Below, piece by piece: positions 1-8,930 of a DNA stretch of 64,000 bases. The stretch's first letter is position 1; every line of letters starts with the position of its first letter. A program made the translations under genes and the position numbers. The stretch comes from Phormidium willei BDU 130791 (GTDB lineage Bacteria > Cyanobacteriota > Cyanobacteriia > Cyanobacteriales > Geitlerinemataceae). The stretch covers positions 1 through 64,000 of the forward strand of contig LSZA01000006.1 in NCBI GenBank assembly GCA_001637315.1. The letters are read 5' to 3'. The notes beneath the pieces are model-generated. The model saw only the letters and a list, made by a program, of their open reading frames with translations, made no database searches and was not told the origin of the DNA.

Positions 1-9
1 TGGGTTATC

Positions 10-40
10 CCTCTTGCCTTTTGCCTTCTTTTCTAATTCT
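10..40. repeat. pyrimidine-rich CTTGCCTTTTGCCTTC repeat
   Basis: This short C/T-rich stretch just before the first gene recurs in variant form near 45720-45755 and, in reverse complement, near 24080-24120. Such strings are common intergenic filler in filamentous cyanobacteria. It argues that the reading frame of the adjacent glycosyltransferase does not truly begin here. Confidence 0.5.
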
Positions 41-43
41 TCC

Positions 44-982
44 ATGTTTTTTAGTGTTATTATTCCCACCTATAATCGCCTGCCAATCTTACAAAAGTGC
101 CTTCAAGGATTAGCCCAACAACAGATAGCCAAACCCGTAGAACAATACGAAGTTATTGTTATCGATGATGGGTCAAATGACGGAACTTGGGACTGGTTAA
201 CCGACTATCAGCAACAAATGCCACAATTGCGTTGTTTTCGGCAACAAAATGCAGGTCCTGCCGCCGCTCGCAATTTAGGATTAGACCAGGCGAAAGGGGA
301 TACTATTGTCTTTATCGATAGTGACTTAGTGGTCACAGACAGTTTTTTGCAGGCTCATAAAAACGCCTTAACAGGTGGATTTGCCAAACTTGGACATGAG
401 CGTCTCTTTACCTATGGGGCGGTAATTAACACCTGTGATTTCGAGAATCCTACCGCTGAACCCTATAAAGTGACGGACTTTTCAGCCGCCTATTTCGCCA
501 CAGGCAATGTTGCCATTCCTCGCCATCTGTTGGATAAAGTTGGTCACTTTGACACCCGGTTTAAACAGTATGGCTGGGAAGATTTAGAGTTAGGAGTTCG
601 GTTAAAAAAAATCGGCGTCAAACTGATTAAATGTCCCGAAGCCGTGGGCTATCATTGGAATCCTGCTTTTTCCCTAGAGCGATTACCGGCCTTAATTGAG
701 CGGGAACAACAACGAGCCAAAACGGGAGTTTTGTTTTACCAAAAACATCCCACCTGGGAGGTGCGTTTCATGATTCAGATGACCCCCGTCCATCGCGCTC
801 TTTGGGGAGTGTTATCCTGGGGAGGATATTGGAACGAACAGCGTCTGTCGGGGTTGTTGCAATGGCTGATTGAGCGAGGGCGATCGCAACTGGCCCTCGA
901 AATTGCTCGAATTTTCCTAAATTGGTATCATGTTCAGGCTGTACGGGATGCTTACCGACAGCAACACCCGCAAACTGCCTAA
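44..982 (+). CDS. family 2 glycosyltransferase
   Basis: Predicted inverting glycosyltransferase (GT-A fold, GT2) of 312 residues that moves a sugar from a nucleotide donor to an unknown acceptor in the cytoplasm. Visible motifs are the N-terminal [10 protein letters not shown] strand, [10 protein letters not shown] for nucleotide binding, FIDSD as the metal-binding DxD, and [13 protein letters not shown], which resembles the galactosyltransferase C-terminal acceptor motif. The frame is open to a TTG at 14, but that part encodes a pyrimidine-rich intergenic repeat; the ATG at 44 directly precedes the conserved first strand. pcyA follows 29 nt downstream. The substrate cannot be told from sequence. 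Confidence 0.88.
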   Translation: MFFSVIIPTYNRLPILQKCLQGLAQQQIAKPVEQYEVIVIDDGSNDGTWDWLTDYQQQMPQLRCFRQQNAGPAAARNLGLDQAKGDTIVFIDSDLVVTDSFLQAHKNALTGGFAKLGHERLFTYGAVINTCDFENPTAEPYKVTDFSAAYFATGNVAIPRHLLDKVGHFDTRFKQYGWEDLELGVRLKKIGVKLIKCPEAVGYHWNPAFSLERLPALIEREQQRAKTGVLFYQKHPTWEVRFMIQMTPVHRALWGVLSWGGYWNEQRLSGLLQWLIERGRSQLALEIARIFLNWYHVQAVRDAYRQQHPQTA

Positions 983-1011
983 TTGCCCTAACCTCTCATC
1001 TTAAACCCTAT

Positions 1012-1743
1012 ATGACCTCTTCGGTGCGATCGCAGCAACATCCCCTGATTCAAAAGCTCGCTGATGCAATTGAATCCACATGGAAAACTCACCTAGACCT
1101 TGACCCCTACCATCTCCCCGAGGATTTAGGCTATGTAGAAGGGCGACTCGAAGGCGAAAAACTCGTCATTGAAAATAGCTGTTACCAGTCCCGAGAATTT
1201 CGTAAGATGCACCTGGAACTGGCTAAAGTGGGCCAGAACCTAGACATTCTCCATTGTGTCATGTTTCCCCATCCCACCTATGCGCTGCCCATGTTTGGCA
1301 CCGATTTAGTGGGAGGCCGGGGACAAATCAGTGCGGCGATCGTAGATTTATCCCCCACCACAGAAAATCTAAAACTCTCGCAAGACTATTGCCAAGACTT
1401 AGAGGCTTTACCGCCATTGAACTTCTCTCAAGTGCGGGATTTACCCGACTGGGGCGATATTTTTTCCGATTTCTGTCTCTTCATTCGTCCCGGCGATGAA
1501 ACCGAAGAAGAGCAGTTTTTACAACGGGTGACGGACTATCTAAAAGTTCACTGTCAACGGGCCACTGCCAGCGAGCCAGTTAGCGCGGCGGCGGCGGCTC
1601 AAGTGCGGGCGGGACAGTTGTATTACTGTAACAAACAACGGCAAAATGACAAGACGCGGCGGGTACTGGAAAAAGCCTTTGGCTCCGATTGGGCTGAACG
1701 CTATATGACCTCAGTTCTCTTTGATTTACCGCCTGAAGCCTAG
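1012..1743 (+). CDS. pcyA: phycocyanobilin:ferredoxin oxidoreductase
   Basis: PcyA reduces biliverdin IXalpha by four electrons from ferredoxin to give phycocyanobilin, the chromophore of phycobilisomes and many phytochromes. The 243-residue length fits the family. Glu69, His81 (LHCVMFPHP) and Asp98 (MFGTDLVGG) have the same spacing as the catalytic Glu76, His88 and Asp105 of the Synechocystis enzyme. A longer frame from a TTG at 922 would overlap the preceding gene; the ATG at 1012 gives the usual N-terminus. Identification is strong from these motifs and length. Confidence 0.96.
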   Translation: MTSSVRSQQHPLIQKLADAIESTWKTHLDLDPYHLPEDLGYVEGRLEGEKLVIENSCYQSREFRKMHLELAKVGQNLDILHCVMFPHPTYALPMFGTDLVGGRGQISAAIVDLSPTTENLKLSQDYCQDLEALPPLNFSQVRDLPDWGDIFSDFCLFIRPGDETEEEQFLQRVTDYLKVHCQRATASEPVSAAAAAQVRAGQLYYCNKQRQNDKTRRVLEKAFGSDWAERYMTSVLFDLPPEA

Positions 1744-1797
1744 TTGCTCCTGTGGAGTTTGATTGGCTTATTTTAGCGAAGCCAAACCTAAAAAGTT

Positions 1798-1803
1798 TCC
1801 GGA
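1798..1803 (+). promoter_or_regulatory. TCCGGA box upstream of patX-like gene
   Basis: A TCCGGA hexamer lies 59 nt before the ATG at 1862. In Nostoc/Anabaena, TCCGGA near -35 is the core of the DIF+ motif found at promoters induced early in heterocyst differentiation, and patX genes are reported to be preceded by such motifs. A TAAT stretch at 1823-1826 could form part of a -10 element, but it is a poor match. Six bases can occur by chance, so this is suggestive only. Confidence 0.35.
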
Positions 1804-1861
1804 TCGCGAGGATGCTCTCAAGTAATCAGAAGTAGCAGTATCAATCAAAGGGCTACTTTCG

Positions 1862-2032
1862 ATGAGCATCTATAAAACTCTTTTCCTGTCTAGCCTCCTG
1901 TTAATGGGCTTTGCGGTCAACGTTCAAGCCGAACGGATATCCTCGGACCCCAACTATGACAGCCTGAGTCACGTTTTTTCGGCCGATAGCAACAATGCGG
2001 ATACCGTTCCCCATCGTGGTAGCGGTCGTTAA
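1862..2032 (+). CDS. patX: PatX-like RGSGR secreted signal peptide
   Basis: A 56-residue peptide with a typical signal sequence: basic start (MSIYK), hydrophobic core (TLFLSSLLLMGFAV), and likely cleavage after VQA around residue 23. A short polar region follows and the protein ends exactly in HRGSGR (residues 51-56). RGSGR is the HetR-binding pentapeptide of PatS and HetN. PatX is the related family, described as a short exported peptide with a C-terminal RGSGR, found with HetR in filamentous cyanobacteria including some that form no heterocysts. The gene stands alone between pcyA and crtH, with a TCCGGA box upstream and a strong terminator downstream. hetR is not in this window, so the partner is inferred. 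An inverted repeat, AGTAGC at 1831 and GCTACT at 1852, lies just before the start. Confidence 0.8.
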   Translation: MSIYKTLFLSSLLLMGFAVNVQAERISSDPNYDSLSHVFSADSNNADTVPHRGSGR

Positions 2033-2069
2033 ACGGTAATTCTCCTGCAAGGCTAGGTCGTTAATAGGT

Positions 2070-2112
2070 ATCCGTATTGAAGCACCTGTGCTTTAATGCG
2101 GATGTTTTTTTT
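2070..2112 (+). terminator. intrinsic terminator of patX-like gene
   Basis: A near-perfect 16-bp inverted repeat (ATCCGTATTGAAGCAC paired with GTGCTTTAATGCGGAT, allowing G-U pairs) is followed by G and eight T residues. This is a strong rho-independent terminator 37 nt after the stop codon. It supports the short gene being a real, separately transcribed unit. Confidence 0.9.
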
Positions 2113-2229
2113 GGCAACTATGCTGGCTCGGTGATTGTCCTGAATTTGCCCCCAGCCATTCCCGATCGCCCGTATCCTCCGCTACAGTACAAAGAGATTG
2201 TTTAATATCCTCCGATTAGATCCTTCTCT

Positions 2230-3777
2230 ATGACTGCAACAGCGGCTTCTTCTTCCTCTCAGGGGCGATCGCCCCACGTCTCGTCCCCAGTCTATGATGC
2301 CATTATCATCGGCTCGGGCATTGGCGGCCTCGTCACCGCCAGCCAACTGGCGAGCAAAGGGGCCAAAGTTCTGGTCCTTGAACGCTATCTCATCCCCGGT
2401 GGGAGTGCGGGCTACTTTGAACGCTCAGGCTATCGCTTTGACGTCGGGGCCTCGATGATTTTTGGTTTCGGAGAGCAGGGGACCACCAACCTGCTGACGC
2501 GGGCTTTAGAGGCGGTGAATATGAGCCTAGAGACGATCGCCGATCCGGTCCAAATTCACTATCACCTCCCGAACCAGCTTGACCTGAAAGTTCATCGCCA
2601 TTACGAAGGCTTCATCAGCGAACTCAGTGCCAAGTTCCCCCATGAACGACAAGGAATTCGCCGCTTTTATGATGAATGTTGGCGGATTTTTAATTGTCTA
2701 AACAGCATGGAGTTGCTGTCCCTTGAAGAACCCCGCTATCTAACGCGAGTCTTTTTTCAGCATCCTTTAGCCTGTCTTGGCCTCGTCAAATACCTACCCC
2801 AAAATGTTGGCGATCTTGCCCGCCGCCATATCCAAGACCCAGAATTGCTGAAGTTTATCGATATTGAATGCTATTGCTGGTCGGTGGTTCCGGCGGATCT
2901 CACCCCGGCCATCAATGGCGGTATGGTCTTTAGCGATCGCCATTATGGCGGCATCAACTACCCCAAAGGCGGTGTGGGAACCATTGCCCAGGCCCTGGCT
3001 GATGGTCTCGAAAACGCCGGGGGAGAAATCCGCTACAAAGCCCGCGTCACAGAAATCGTCATGGAGGGCAAACGAGCGGTTGGGGTGCAACTGGCCTCGG
3101 GGGAAACCCTCTATGGCCGTCGTATTGTCTCCAACGCCACTCGCTGGGATACCTTCGAGAAACTCCTGCCGGCGGAGAAGATGCCCGCCTCAGAACGTCG
3201 CTGGCAGACGCGATATCGTAAATCACCGGGATTCTTGAGTTTACATATGGGGGTCGCGGCGGACGTGCTGCCGCCGGCGACGGAATGCCATCATATTATC
3301 CTGGATGATTGGCAAAAGATGGAAACCGCTCAGGGAACTCTGTTTGTCTCGATTCCCACCCTTCTCGATCCCAGTCTCGCTCCGGAGGGCTACCACATTA
3401 TTCATGCCTTTACCCCGGATTGGCTAGAGTCGTGGCAACATCTGCCCCCGGATGAGTATGAACGGCGTAAGGAAGCCGCCGCCTGGGAGATCGTCGATCG
3501 CCTCGAAGCCATTTTCCCGGGGTTAGATGCGGGATTGGACTATTTGGAAGTGGGAACTCCTCGCACTCATCGCCGCTTCCTAGGACGAGATGAGGGGACT
3601 TATGGCCCGATTCCCCGTCACAGACTGCCAGGATTACTGATGATGCCTTTTAACCGCACGGCTGTACCGGGATTGTACTGTGTTGGGGATAGTACCTTTC
3701 CCGGTCAAGGCCTCAATGCTGTGGCCTTTTCCGGCTTCGCTTGTGCGCACCGTATTGCGGTGGATTTAGGAGGTTAA
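2230..3777 (+). CDS. crtH: carotene cis-trans isomerase CrtH (prolycopene isomerase)
   Basis: CrtH/CRTISO converts poly-cis lycopene to all-trans lycopene in carotenoid synthesis and is an FAD-dependent enzyme related to phytoene desaturase CrtI. The 515-residue protein has the N-terminal dinucleotide-binding motif [20 protein letters not shown] (about residues 26-45), a conserved [14 protein letters not shown] segment, [15 protein letters not shown] in the middle, and the C-terminal FAD motif [22 protein letters not shown]. The ATG at 2230 is 117 nt after the patX terminator. A hairpin terminator follows, so it is probably monocistronic. Confidence 0.93.
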   Translation: MTATAASSSSQGRSPHVSSPVYDAIIIGSGIGGLVTASQLASKGAKVLVLERYLIPGGSAGYFERSGYRFDVGASMIFGFGEQGTTNLLTRALEAVNMSLETIADPVQIHYHLPNQLDLKVHRHYEGFISELSAKFPHERQGIRRFYDECWRIFNCLNSMELLSLEEPRYLTRVFFQHPLACLGLVKYLPQNVGDLARRHIQDPELLKFIDIECYCWSVVPADLTPAINGGMVFSDRHYGGINYPKGGVGTIAQALADGLENAGGEIRYKARVTEIVMEGKRAVGVQLASGETLYGRRIVSNATRWDTFEKLLPAEKMPASERRWQTRYRKSPGFLSLHMGVAADVLPPATECHHIILDDWQKMETAQGTLFVSIPTLLDPSLAPEGYHIIHAFTPDWLESWQHLPPDEYERRKEAAAWEIVDRLEAIFPGLDAGLDYLEVGTPRTHRRFLGRDEGTYGPIPRHRLPGLLMMPFNRTAVPGLYCVGDSTFPGQGLNAVAFSGFACAHRIAVDLGG

Positions 3778-3813
3778 GGAGATACCAAACGGTTCGTTAG
3801 TCTATCTACAGGA

Positions 3814-3835
3814 GGGGGCGATCGCCCCCTTTTTT
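3814..3835 (+). terminator. intrinsic terminator after crtH
   Basis: A GC-rich palindrome with arms GGGGG and CCCCC around the HIP1 core CGATCG is followed at once by six T residues, 37 nt after the crtH stop. It looks like a rho-independent terminator built on a HIP1 site. Confidence 0.8.
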
Positions 3836-3954
3836 GGGTCAGCATAGGGACGGTCACGAGAATTAATGTCGCCGGGATCACTTCTGCGAGAGGCTTGGCT
3901 CGCCATGGCGGTATGATTTTGTATTAACCCTTGCGTTTAAGGAAATTTCCCTGA

Positions 3955-4695
3955 ATGATCTATTCTCGTCGACTGACTCAAATTAGCTTAGGATTGACTG
4001 TGCCTTTCGTGATCGTGCTCAGTTCCTGTCGTCCTCCTGAAACGGCTGATTCGTCAACTCCAGAGTCGCCACCGAGGGCTGAAGAACCGACGGACTCGCC
4101 GATGAGTCCTGATGATCCGATGGCCCCTCAACCGAGGCCGGGGATGGATCGCCCCGGAATGAATGGCCGGGGAATGCCGATGAATGGGATGTATCTTGGC
4201 CCCGATGATGAGCAGTTTGAATTGCGATTTCTCGATGCGATGATTCTTCATCATCAGGGAGCGGTGGAGATGGCACAGGAAAGTTTGCAGAACTCACAAC
4301 GAGAGGACATTCGTCAACTTTCCCAAGAGATTATTGAGACTCAAAGGGAGGAAATTACTCAGATGCAGGCCTGGCGATCGCAGTGGTATGCGGATGCTCC
4401 TGAGGCCCCGCAGATGTATGATCCTCAACGGTCTCAGACGGTGGAAATGAATAATGGCATGAGGTCGATGCTGAAGATGGAAGTAGATCTCGGTGAGGTG
4501 GATGAGACCTATGATCAGCGGTATGTCAATGCCATGATTGCTCACCATCAAGGGGCGTTGGATATGGCTCGTCAGGTGTTAGAAAACAGCGATCGCCCGG
4601 AAGTCGAAGCGTTCGCCAATGATCTGATTGAAACGCAAATGGCTGAGGTGCAACAGATGCTGGCTTTACAGGAGAGCGGTTATGGGGCGCAATAG
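3955..4695 (+). CDS. DUF305 lipoprotein, methionine-rich
   Basis: A 246-residue exported protein. The N-terminus is a lipoprotein signal: positive start, hydrophobic core, lipobox LSSC near residue 24. After a Pro/Glu linker comes a Met- and Gly-rich patch (about residues 48-80, PGMNGRGMPMNGM) that could bind copper. Two DUF305 units follow, each with a HHQGA motif (MILHHQGAVEMAQ and MIAHHQGALDMAR) and a later E-x-I/L-E-T-Q helix, giving a ferritin-like bundle fold. Family function is unsettled; some members are linked to metal handling. It faces the next gene convergently. Confidence 0.85.
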   Translation: MIYSRRLTQISLGLTVPFVIVLSSCRPPETADSSTPESPPRAEEPTDSPMSPDDPMAPQPRPGMDRPGMNGRGMPMNGMYLGPDDEQFELRFLDAMILHHQGAVEMAQESLQNSQREDIRQLSQEIIETQREEITQMQAWRSQWYADAPEAPQMYDPQRSQTVEMNNGMRSMLKMEVDLGEVDETYDQRYVNAMIAHHQGALDMARQVLENSDRPEVEAFANDLIETQMAEVQQMLALQESGYGAQ

Positions 4696-4805
4696 TTGAG
4701 TGTTGATTGGTTTGGGGAGGGGGGAAGGTGATGCTGTTTTGGTCTGCCCTCGATAGTCTGGGTCTTGATTCACCCATGAACGGTCAACGGTTCACGAGAT
4801 AGGAC

Positions 4806-6419
4806 TTAGCCGAGGCGATACATCCAGCCATCTCGACTACAAATATAAACGGATCCCTCCCAGACAACGGGAGTCGATTCAAAGGCTCCCCCTGGGTTGA
4901 AGTGATCGAGTTTTTCGAGGCTGATGCGGTAGAATTGCCCCCGTCTTCCGGGCAGGGCTAAGGGGTCGTTGGCGGAGGCTAAACTGTAGTTGAGTTGAAA
5001 GAGATAAACGCCATTGTATCCGGCGGAAATGAGGCGATTTCCGTCGGTAAAAATGGGGGTGGAAATGGAAGGACCAACGGGTTCTTTGGCAATGATGATT
5101 GGGGTGTTATATTGCCGTTGTTGGAATGGGCCGGGGACGGTTTCGCCCGTGACTTGGGTCTGACTGCCGAGGTAGAGATAGCCGTCAATGGCATTGGTGG
5201 CAAATAGGGGCGGGGTGTCGGGGGCGCGATACTCGTCGTTGAGGGCGACGGAGCCGGTGATCCCGCCCTGCCAGTCGGCAAAGGGGATGTTTCGGGTGGG
5301 GAGAAACCAGTCGACACAGTCGGGATCGGGTTGGCTTGGGTCGAGTTTATACACGCCTCCTTGGCCGGGAATGCGCTCTCGATCTAGGGTGCTAAATAGT
5401 TTGCCATCTTGGGCGATGCTCAGGGTTCCGTTGAGATCGCCGCCGGAGCGAAATTGCCAGACGATGGTTCGTTGCTTGATGTCGATGCCGTAAATGCGTC
5501 CACCGCCTGAGGCCAGGTAGAGGCGATCGCCCCAGCGGGCGGGGGAGGATTCGGCGACTAAATTGCCTCGATAGAGGGGGATGTCTGCGGGGTCATAGAG
5601 TTGCAGTTCTTGTTGAATGTCGGGGGCAAAAAAGCCATTCTTGGGGCGACGACTTGCGATGCGACTATTGATAAAATAGCCGATGGAGTTTTCACCGGCG
5701 TTAAAGAGGGTTTGTTGGCCGAGGTAGAGGGCTGAACTGTCGTTATCTCGACTGTAACTGTCGGTTTGACGAATGTTTAAACGCCAGAGTTCTTGTCCGG
5801 TACGGCCGGAAATGGCCCGGAAGCTGGGAACGACGGCAGATGAAAGGGATTTGTTGACGCCAAGGCGACTCCCTTGTAGGATGACGATTCGATTGTCGTC
5901 GCTGGCGGTTTCGTCGAGGTACAGGGTGGCGGTTCCTTTGAGAATGTCGTCAAATTGATAACTCCAGACGTCTTGACGGCTCTCTAGGTCGATTTTTCGC
6001 AGTTGCTGGTTGTAGGCGCCGATAATGAGATAGAGGCGACCGCGATCGCGCAGTAGGGTCGGTTGGCCGGTCCAACCGGCTCCACTCCAGCTATAGGCTG
6101 TGCCACCGACGCGGCTGATGCTGCTGCCGAGGTAGAATCGATCCTGGAGTGTTAAGGCGGCGGGGGTTCCTCGGCCATAGTAGCGGCGTTGGTCGTTGCC
6201 GAGATAGGTGGGAATGAGGAGTTGGGTTTCGTTGCTCTCAAGTTGGGGAGATTGGTTGAGAATTTGGTTGACCTGGCGGGTTAGGCGATCGGAGAGGGAG
6301 CTGGGGGTGACTAGGGGGGGCGTCTTTGAGGTTTGGGAGGAGCGCCGTTGAGCGGGTAGCCAGGCTGCAAGTCCGAGAAAAACGGTGTATCGTGTGAGTT
6401 GTCGTCGGGTTAGGGCCAT
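4806..6419 (-). CDS. Tat-exported PQQ-like beta-propeller protein
   Basis: A 537-residue protein with a twin-arginine-type leader (TRRQLTRYTVFLGLAAWLPAQ, starting near residue 4) and then repeated beta-propeller blades of the quinoprotein type, for example LYLASGGGRIYGIDIKQRTIVWQFRSGG and SVYICSRDGWMYRLG at the C-terminus. The family has the fold of PQQ dehydrogenases and BamB, but I cannot see a dehydrogenase active site, so a structural or sensory role in the periplasm is as likely as catalysis. It lies convergent to the DUF305 gene and divergent from the HD gene. Confidence 0.8.
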   Translation of the reverse strand: MALTRRQLTRYTVFLGLAAWLPAQRRSSQTSKTPPLVTPSSLSDRLTRQVNQILNQSPQLESNETQLLIPTYLGNDQRRYYGRGTPAALTLQDRFYLGSSISRVGGTAYSWSGAGWTGQPTLLRDRGRLYLIIGAYNQQLRKIDLESRQDVWSYQFDDILKGTATLYLDETASDDNRIVILQGSRLGVNKSLSSAVVPSFRAISGRTGQELWRLNIRQTDSYSRDNDSSALYLGQQTLFNAGENSIGYFINSRIASRRPKNGFFAPDIQQELQLYDPADIPLYRGNLVAESSPARWGDRLYLASGGGRIYGIDIKQRTIVWQFRSGGDLNGTLSIAQDGKLFSTLDRERIPGQGGVYKLDPSQPDPDCVDWFLPTRNIPFADWQGGITGSVALNDEYRAPDTPPLFATNAIDGYLYLGSQTQVTGETVPGPFQQRQYNTPIIIAKEPVGPSISTPIFTDGNRLISAGYNGVYLFQLNYSLASANDPLALPGRRGQFYRISLEKLDHFNPGGAFESTPVVWEGSVYICSRDGWMYRLG

Positions 6420-6592
6420 CCGTTGGGTTACGAGTCAGGGACAGGGGGTATGGGTCGTGCCACTCAGGGGCGATCGCCTCGATTGCCAAGGGCGATCGCA
6501 ACCGTTAAGATCAGGCTATCAATTCCCAATTATCAGGGCGATCTGCCATTTACCTAAAATTCCCCAACTGTGGGTTTGCCAGAGAACGAAAG

Positions 6593-7459
6593 ATGTTCAA
6601 CGCCACTGAAATTTTAATTCAAGCATTCGTCGAAGAATTACGGGAAGGCTATCATCGAACCTATGGCGGCTATAAGCCCGATTATGCGGATATTATCGCC
6701 TGGGCGGGTGGGATGGCGTTGGAAAATATTGCCAACAGCGATGCCCTTTACCACACGGTAGAACATACCATTGGTGTGGCTCTAGTGGGCCAGGAAATTC
6801 TCCGAGGCAAACATATTCGTGAGGGAGGAATCAGCTGCGAGGATTGGTTGCATTTTATTTTATCGTTGGTCTGTAGTGATATTGGCTATGTCAAAGGTGT
6901 CTGTCGTCGGGATAGCTTGGATGCACATCAGTTTGATTCGGGAACGGGGGAGCTGATTCAACTCGATGCTGGGGCGACGGATGCGAGTTTAGCCCCGTAT
7001 CATGTCGACCGCAGTCAACTGTTTGTGAAGGAACGCTTTCATGGTCACAAGCTCATTGAAGCGCAAGAAATTCAGGAGAATATTGAGTTAACTCGTATTC
7101 TGTCCCCTCAACATCCCGGCTATGAGGATACGTCGGGGTTTCGGGGGTTAACTCGAGCGGCGGATTTAATTGGTCAGCTCAGTGATCCGCGTTATCTCAA
7201 TAAGTTGGGGGCGCTGTATTATGAGTATGAGGAAGTGAGTTATAATGAGAAGCTTGGCTATCGTCATGCGGGGGATTTACGTCAAAGTCATTCTCAACAG
7301 TATTGGTCGTTAATTTATCCGGCGATTGAACCGGCGTTGGAGTATTTAGGCTTGACGCAGGAAGGAAAGCAAATTGTGGCGAATGTTTATGCGAATGTGT
7401 TTGTGGTTGAACATGATAATACTCGCACGACGATGTCTACTCAGTTGGAGCGATCGTAA
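6593..7459 (+). CDS. HD-superfamily metal-dependent phosphohydrolase (Npun_R2479 type)
   Basis: A 288-residue protein of a cyanobacterial HD-domain family. The metal-binding frame is visible as LYHTVEHTIGVALVGQEIL (about residues 51-69) followed by FILSLVCSDIGYVKG, where the usual His-Asp doublet reads Ser-Asp, and a later ITRAADLIGQLSD-like helix (LTRAADLIGQLSDP). The HD fold typically hydrolyses phosphoesters of nucleotides, but the substrate of this family is unknown. The ATG at 6593 has an AGAG-type ribosome site close upstream. It is convergent with the kinase gene 34 nt away. Confidence 0.82.
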   Translation: MFNATEILIQAFVEELREGYHRTYGGYKPDYADIIAWAGGMALENIANSDALYHTVEHTIGVALVGQEILRGKHIREGGISCEDWLHFILSLVCSDIGYVKGVCRRDSLDAHQFDSGTGELIQLDAGATDASLAPYHVDRSQLFVKERFHGHKLIEAQEIQENIELTRILSPQHPGYEDTSGFRGLTRAADLIGQLSDPRYLNKLGALYYEYEEVSYNEKLGYRHAGDLRQSHSQQYWSLIYPAIEPALEYLGLTQEGKQIVANVYANVFVVEHDNTRTTMSTQLERS

Positions 7460-7493
7460 GGGATCTCAGTGGTATTAGGGTGGGTTAGATGGC

Positions 7494-8930
7494 TTAAACG
7501 ATGGGTAAGGCGATGGTAAACAAGGACCCTTTCCCTAATTGACTTTCAACTCGTACTGTTCCGCCGTGAATTTGTATGATTTGCTCGACGATGGCTAAGC
7601 CTAACCCGAATCCTCCTGAGGCTTTAGACCGTTTTAGGTCTGCACAATAAAACCGTTCAAAGACATGGGGTAATGCCGCTTCAGCAATGCCAATTCCGGT
7701 ATCTTTGACTTGAATTAGAGCTGAGTGTTTTGGCTCAAGGCGAAGTTCGATTTCTCCTCCTGGGGGGGTGTAGCGAACGGCGTTACTTAGGAGGTTCGTC
7801 ACGGCTTGTCGGAGTAAGTTTTCGTCGCCTTCGACCCAAATGTTTTGTTCTAAAATATGAGTGTTGAAGCTTAAGTTTTTGTCGCGACAATGACTGGTCC
7901 AATCTTTGGCTAACTCTAGCAAAAATTGGCTAATATCAATGGGTTGGCGTTTTTCGGGAGCTAAGAGTCCTTCATGTCTGGCTAAAAACAAGAGTTCTCC
8001 AATTAATTGACTCATTTGTTTGGTTGTTTTAACCACTTTTTCCAACCGTTCTTTGGCGATTTCAGGACTATCTTCGACTTGCTTTAAGGTCATCAAGGCG
8101 ATTTGAGTATTGCTTAAGACGACGGCTAAGGGTGCGCGTAACTCGTGAGATGCATTGGCGGTAAATCGTTGTAATTGATTACAGACGGATTCGAGACGTT
8201 CGTTAGTGTCTTTAAGAGTTTGTTGTCGGTTCGCTAGTTCTTGTTCGAGTTCGTAAAATAAATGAATGGCACTCCAAGAGGCTAAGGTGGCAATAGTTGC
8301 GGCTAGAATCAGGAATAGAAATGTTAGTTGTTGATGGCGATCGCGATGTTGTATTCGTTCAATCAGTAGGGTTTCTTCTTCATCGGCAAAGCGTTCAATG
8401 GCGTCACGGGTAGCTATAATATCGTCTTGTCCCTCTTTGAGCCAGTTATACAATGATTCAACGGGAACCAAAATATCATTGGCTCCCTGGATTCGCGTCA
8501 GGTTTTCTTGTAAGGTTAATTTATGCTCAAAAATATCTAATACGTCGTTCACTTGATTACGAATGGCTTGGATTCTTAGGGTTTGTTCGGCATTGTCATC
8601 AACTAAGTTTTCTAAGGTATCGACAGAATCGGGAATTGTTGATATGGCGTAGTCATAACGGATTAAAAATTCGTTTTGTCGTGTTAGTCCATAGCCGCGC
8701 ATTCCTGTTTCTGCATCGAGCAGTGCATTTAAAAGATATTTGGTTTCGAGACGGACGGTCTGGGTATGCTGAACCCAGGCTTCATCTTCGATAAGATTCA
8801 ATTTCAGCCAGGCTAAGGTGGAAAGGGTTATAAATAAGCAACTGATGGGAATTGAGACAATTAGAGTTCCTCGGACTCGCAAGGGAAGACGGAACCAGCG
8901 TTGATTGAGGTGTTTGATAATAAGCGTCAT
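7494..8930 (-). CDS. CHASE3 sensor histidine kinase
   Basis: Membrane sensor kinase of 479 residues. It has a first transmembrane helix (GTLIVSIPISCLFITLSTLAW), a CHASE3-type helical extracytoplasmic domain with ALLDAETGMRGYGLTRQ, a second transmembrane helix, a HisKA dimerisation domain with the phospho-acceptor in TANASHELRAPLAVV, and a HATPase with N box (LLSNAVRYT), G1 (DTGIGIAEAALPHVFERFY) and G2 (GGFGLGLAIVEQI). The start is set to the ATG at 8930, which overlaps the TGA of the upstream response regulator (ATGA), so the two are translationally coupled. The signal sensed is unknown. Confidence 0.92.
   Translation of the reverse strand: MTLIIKHLNQRWFRLPLRVRGTLIVSIPISCLFITLSTLAWLKLNLIEDEAWVQHTQTVRLETKYLLNALLDAETGMRGYGLTRQNEFLIRYDYAISTIPDSVDTLENLVDDNAEQTLRIQAIRNQVNDVLDIFEHKLTLQENLTRIQGANDILVPVESLYNWLKEGQDDIIATRDAIERFADEEETLLIERIQHRDRHQQLTFLFLILAATIATLASWSAIHLFYELEQELANRQQTLKDTNERLESVCNQLQRFTANASHELRAPLAVVLSNTQIALMTLKQVEDSPEIAKERLEKVVKTTKQMSQLIGELLFLARHEGLLAPEKRQPIDISQFLLELAKDWTSHCRDKNLSFNTHILEQNIWVEGDENLLRQAVTNLLSNAVRYTPPGGEIELRLEPKHSALIQVKDTGIGIAEAALPHVFERFYCADLKRSKASGGFGLGLAIVEQIIQIHGGTVRVESQLGKGSLFTIALPIV

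Noticed and set aside
922-1011. Upstream extension of pcyA from a TTG
   Set aside because: It overlaps the glycosyltransferase gene and encodes residues absent from PcyA; ATG at 1012 gives the normal start.
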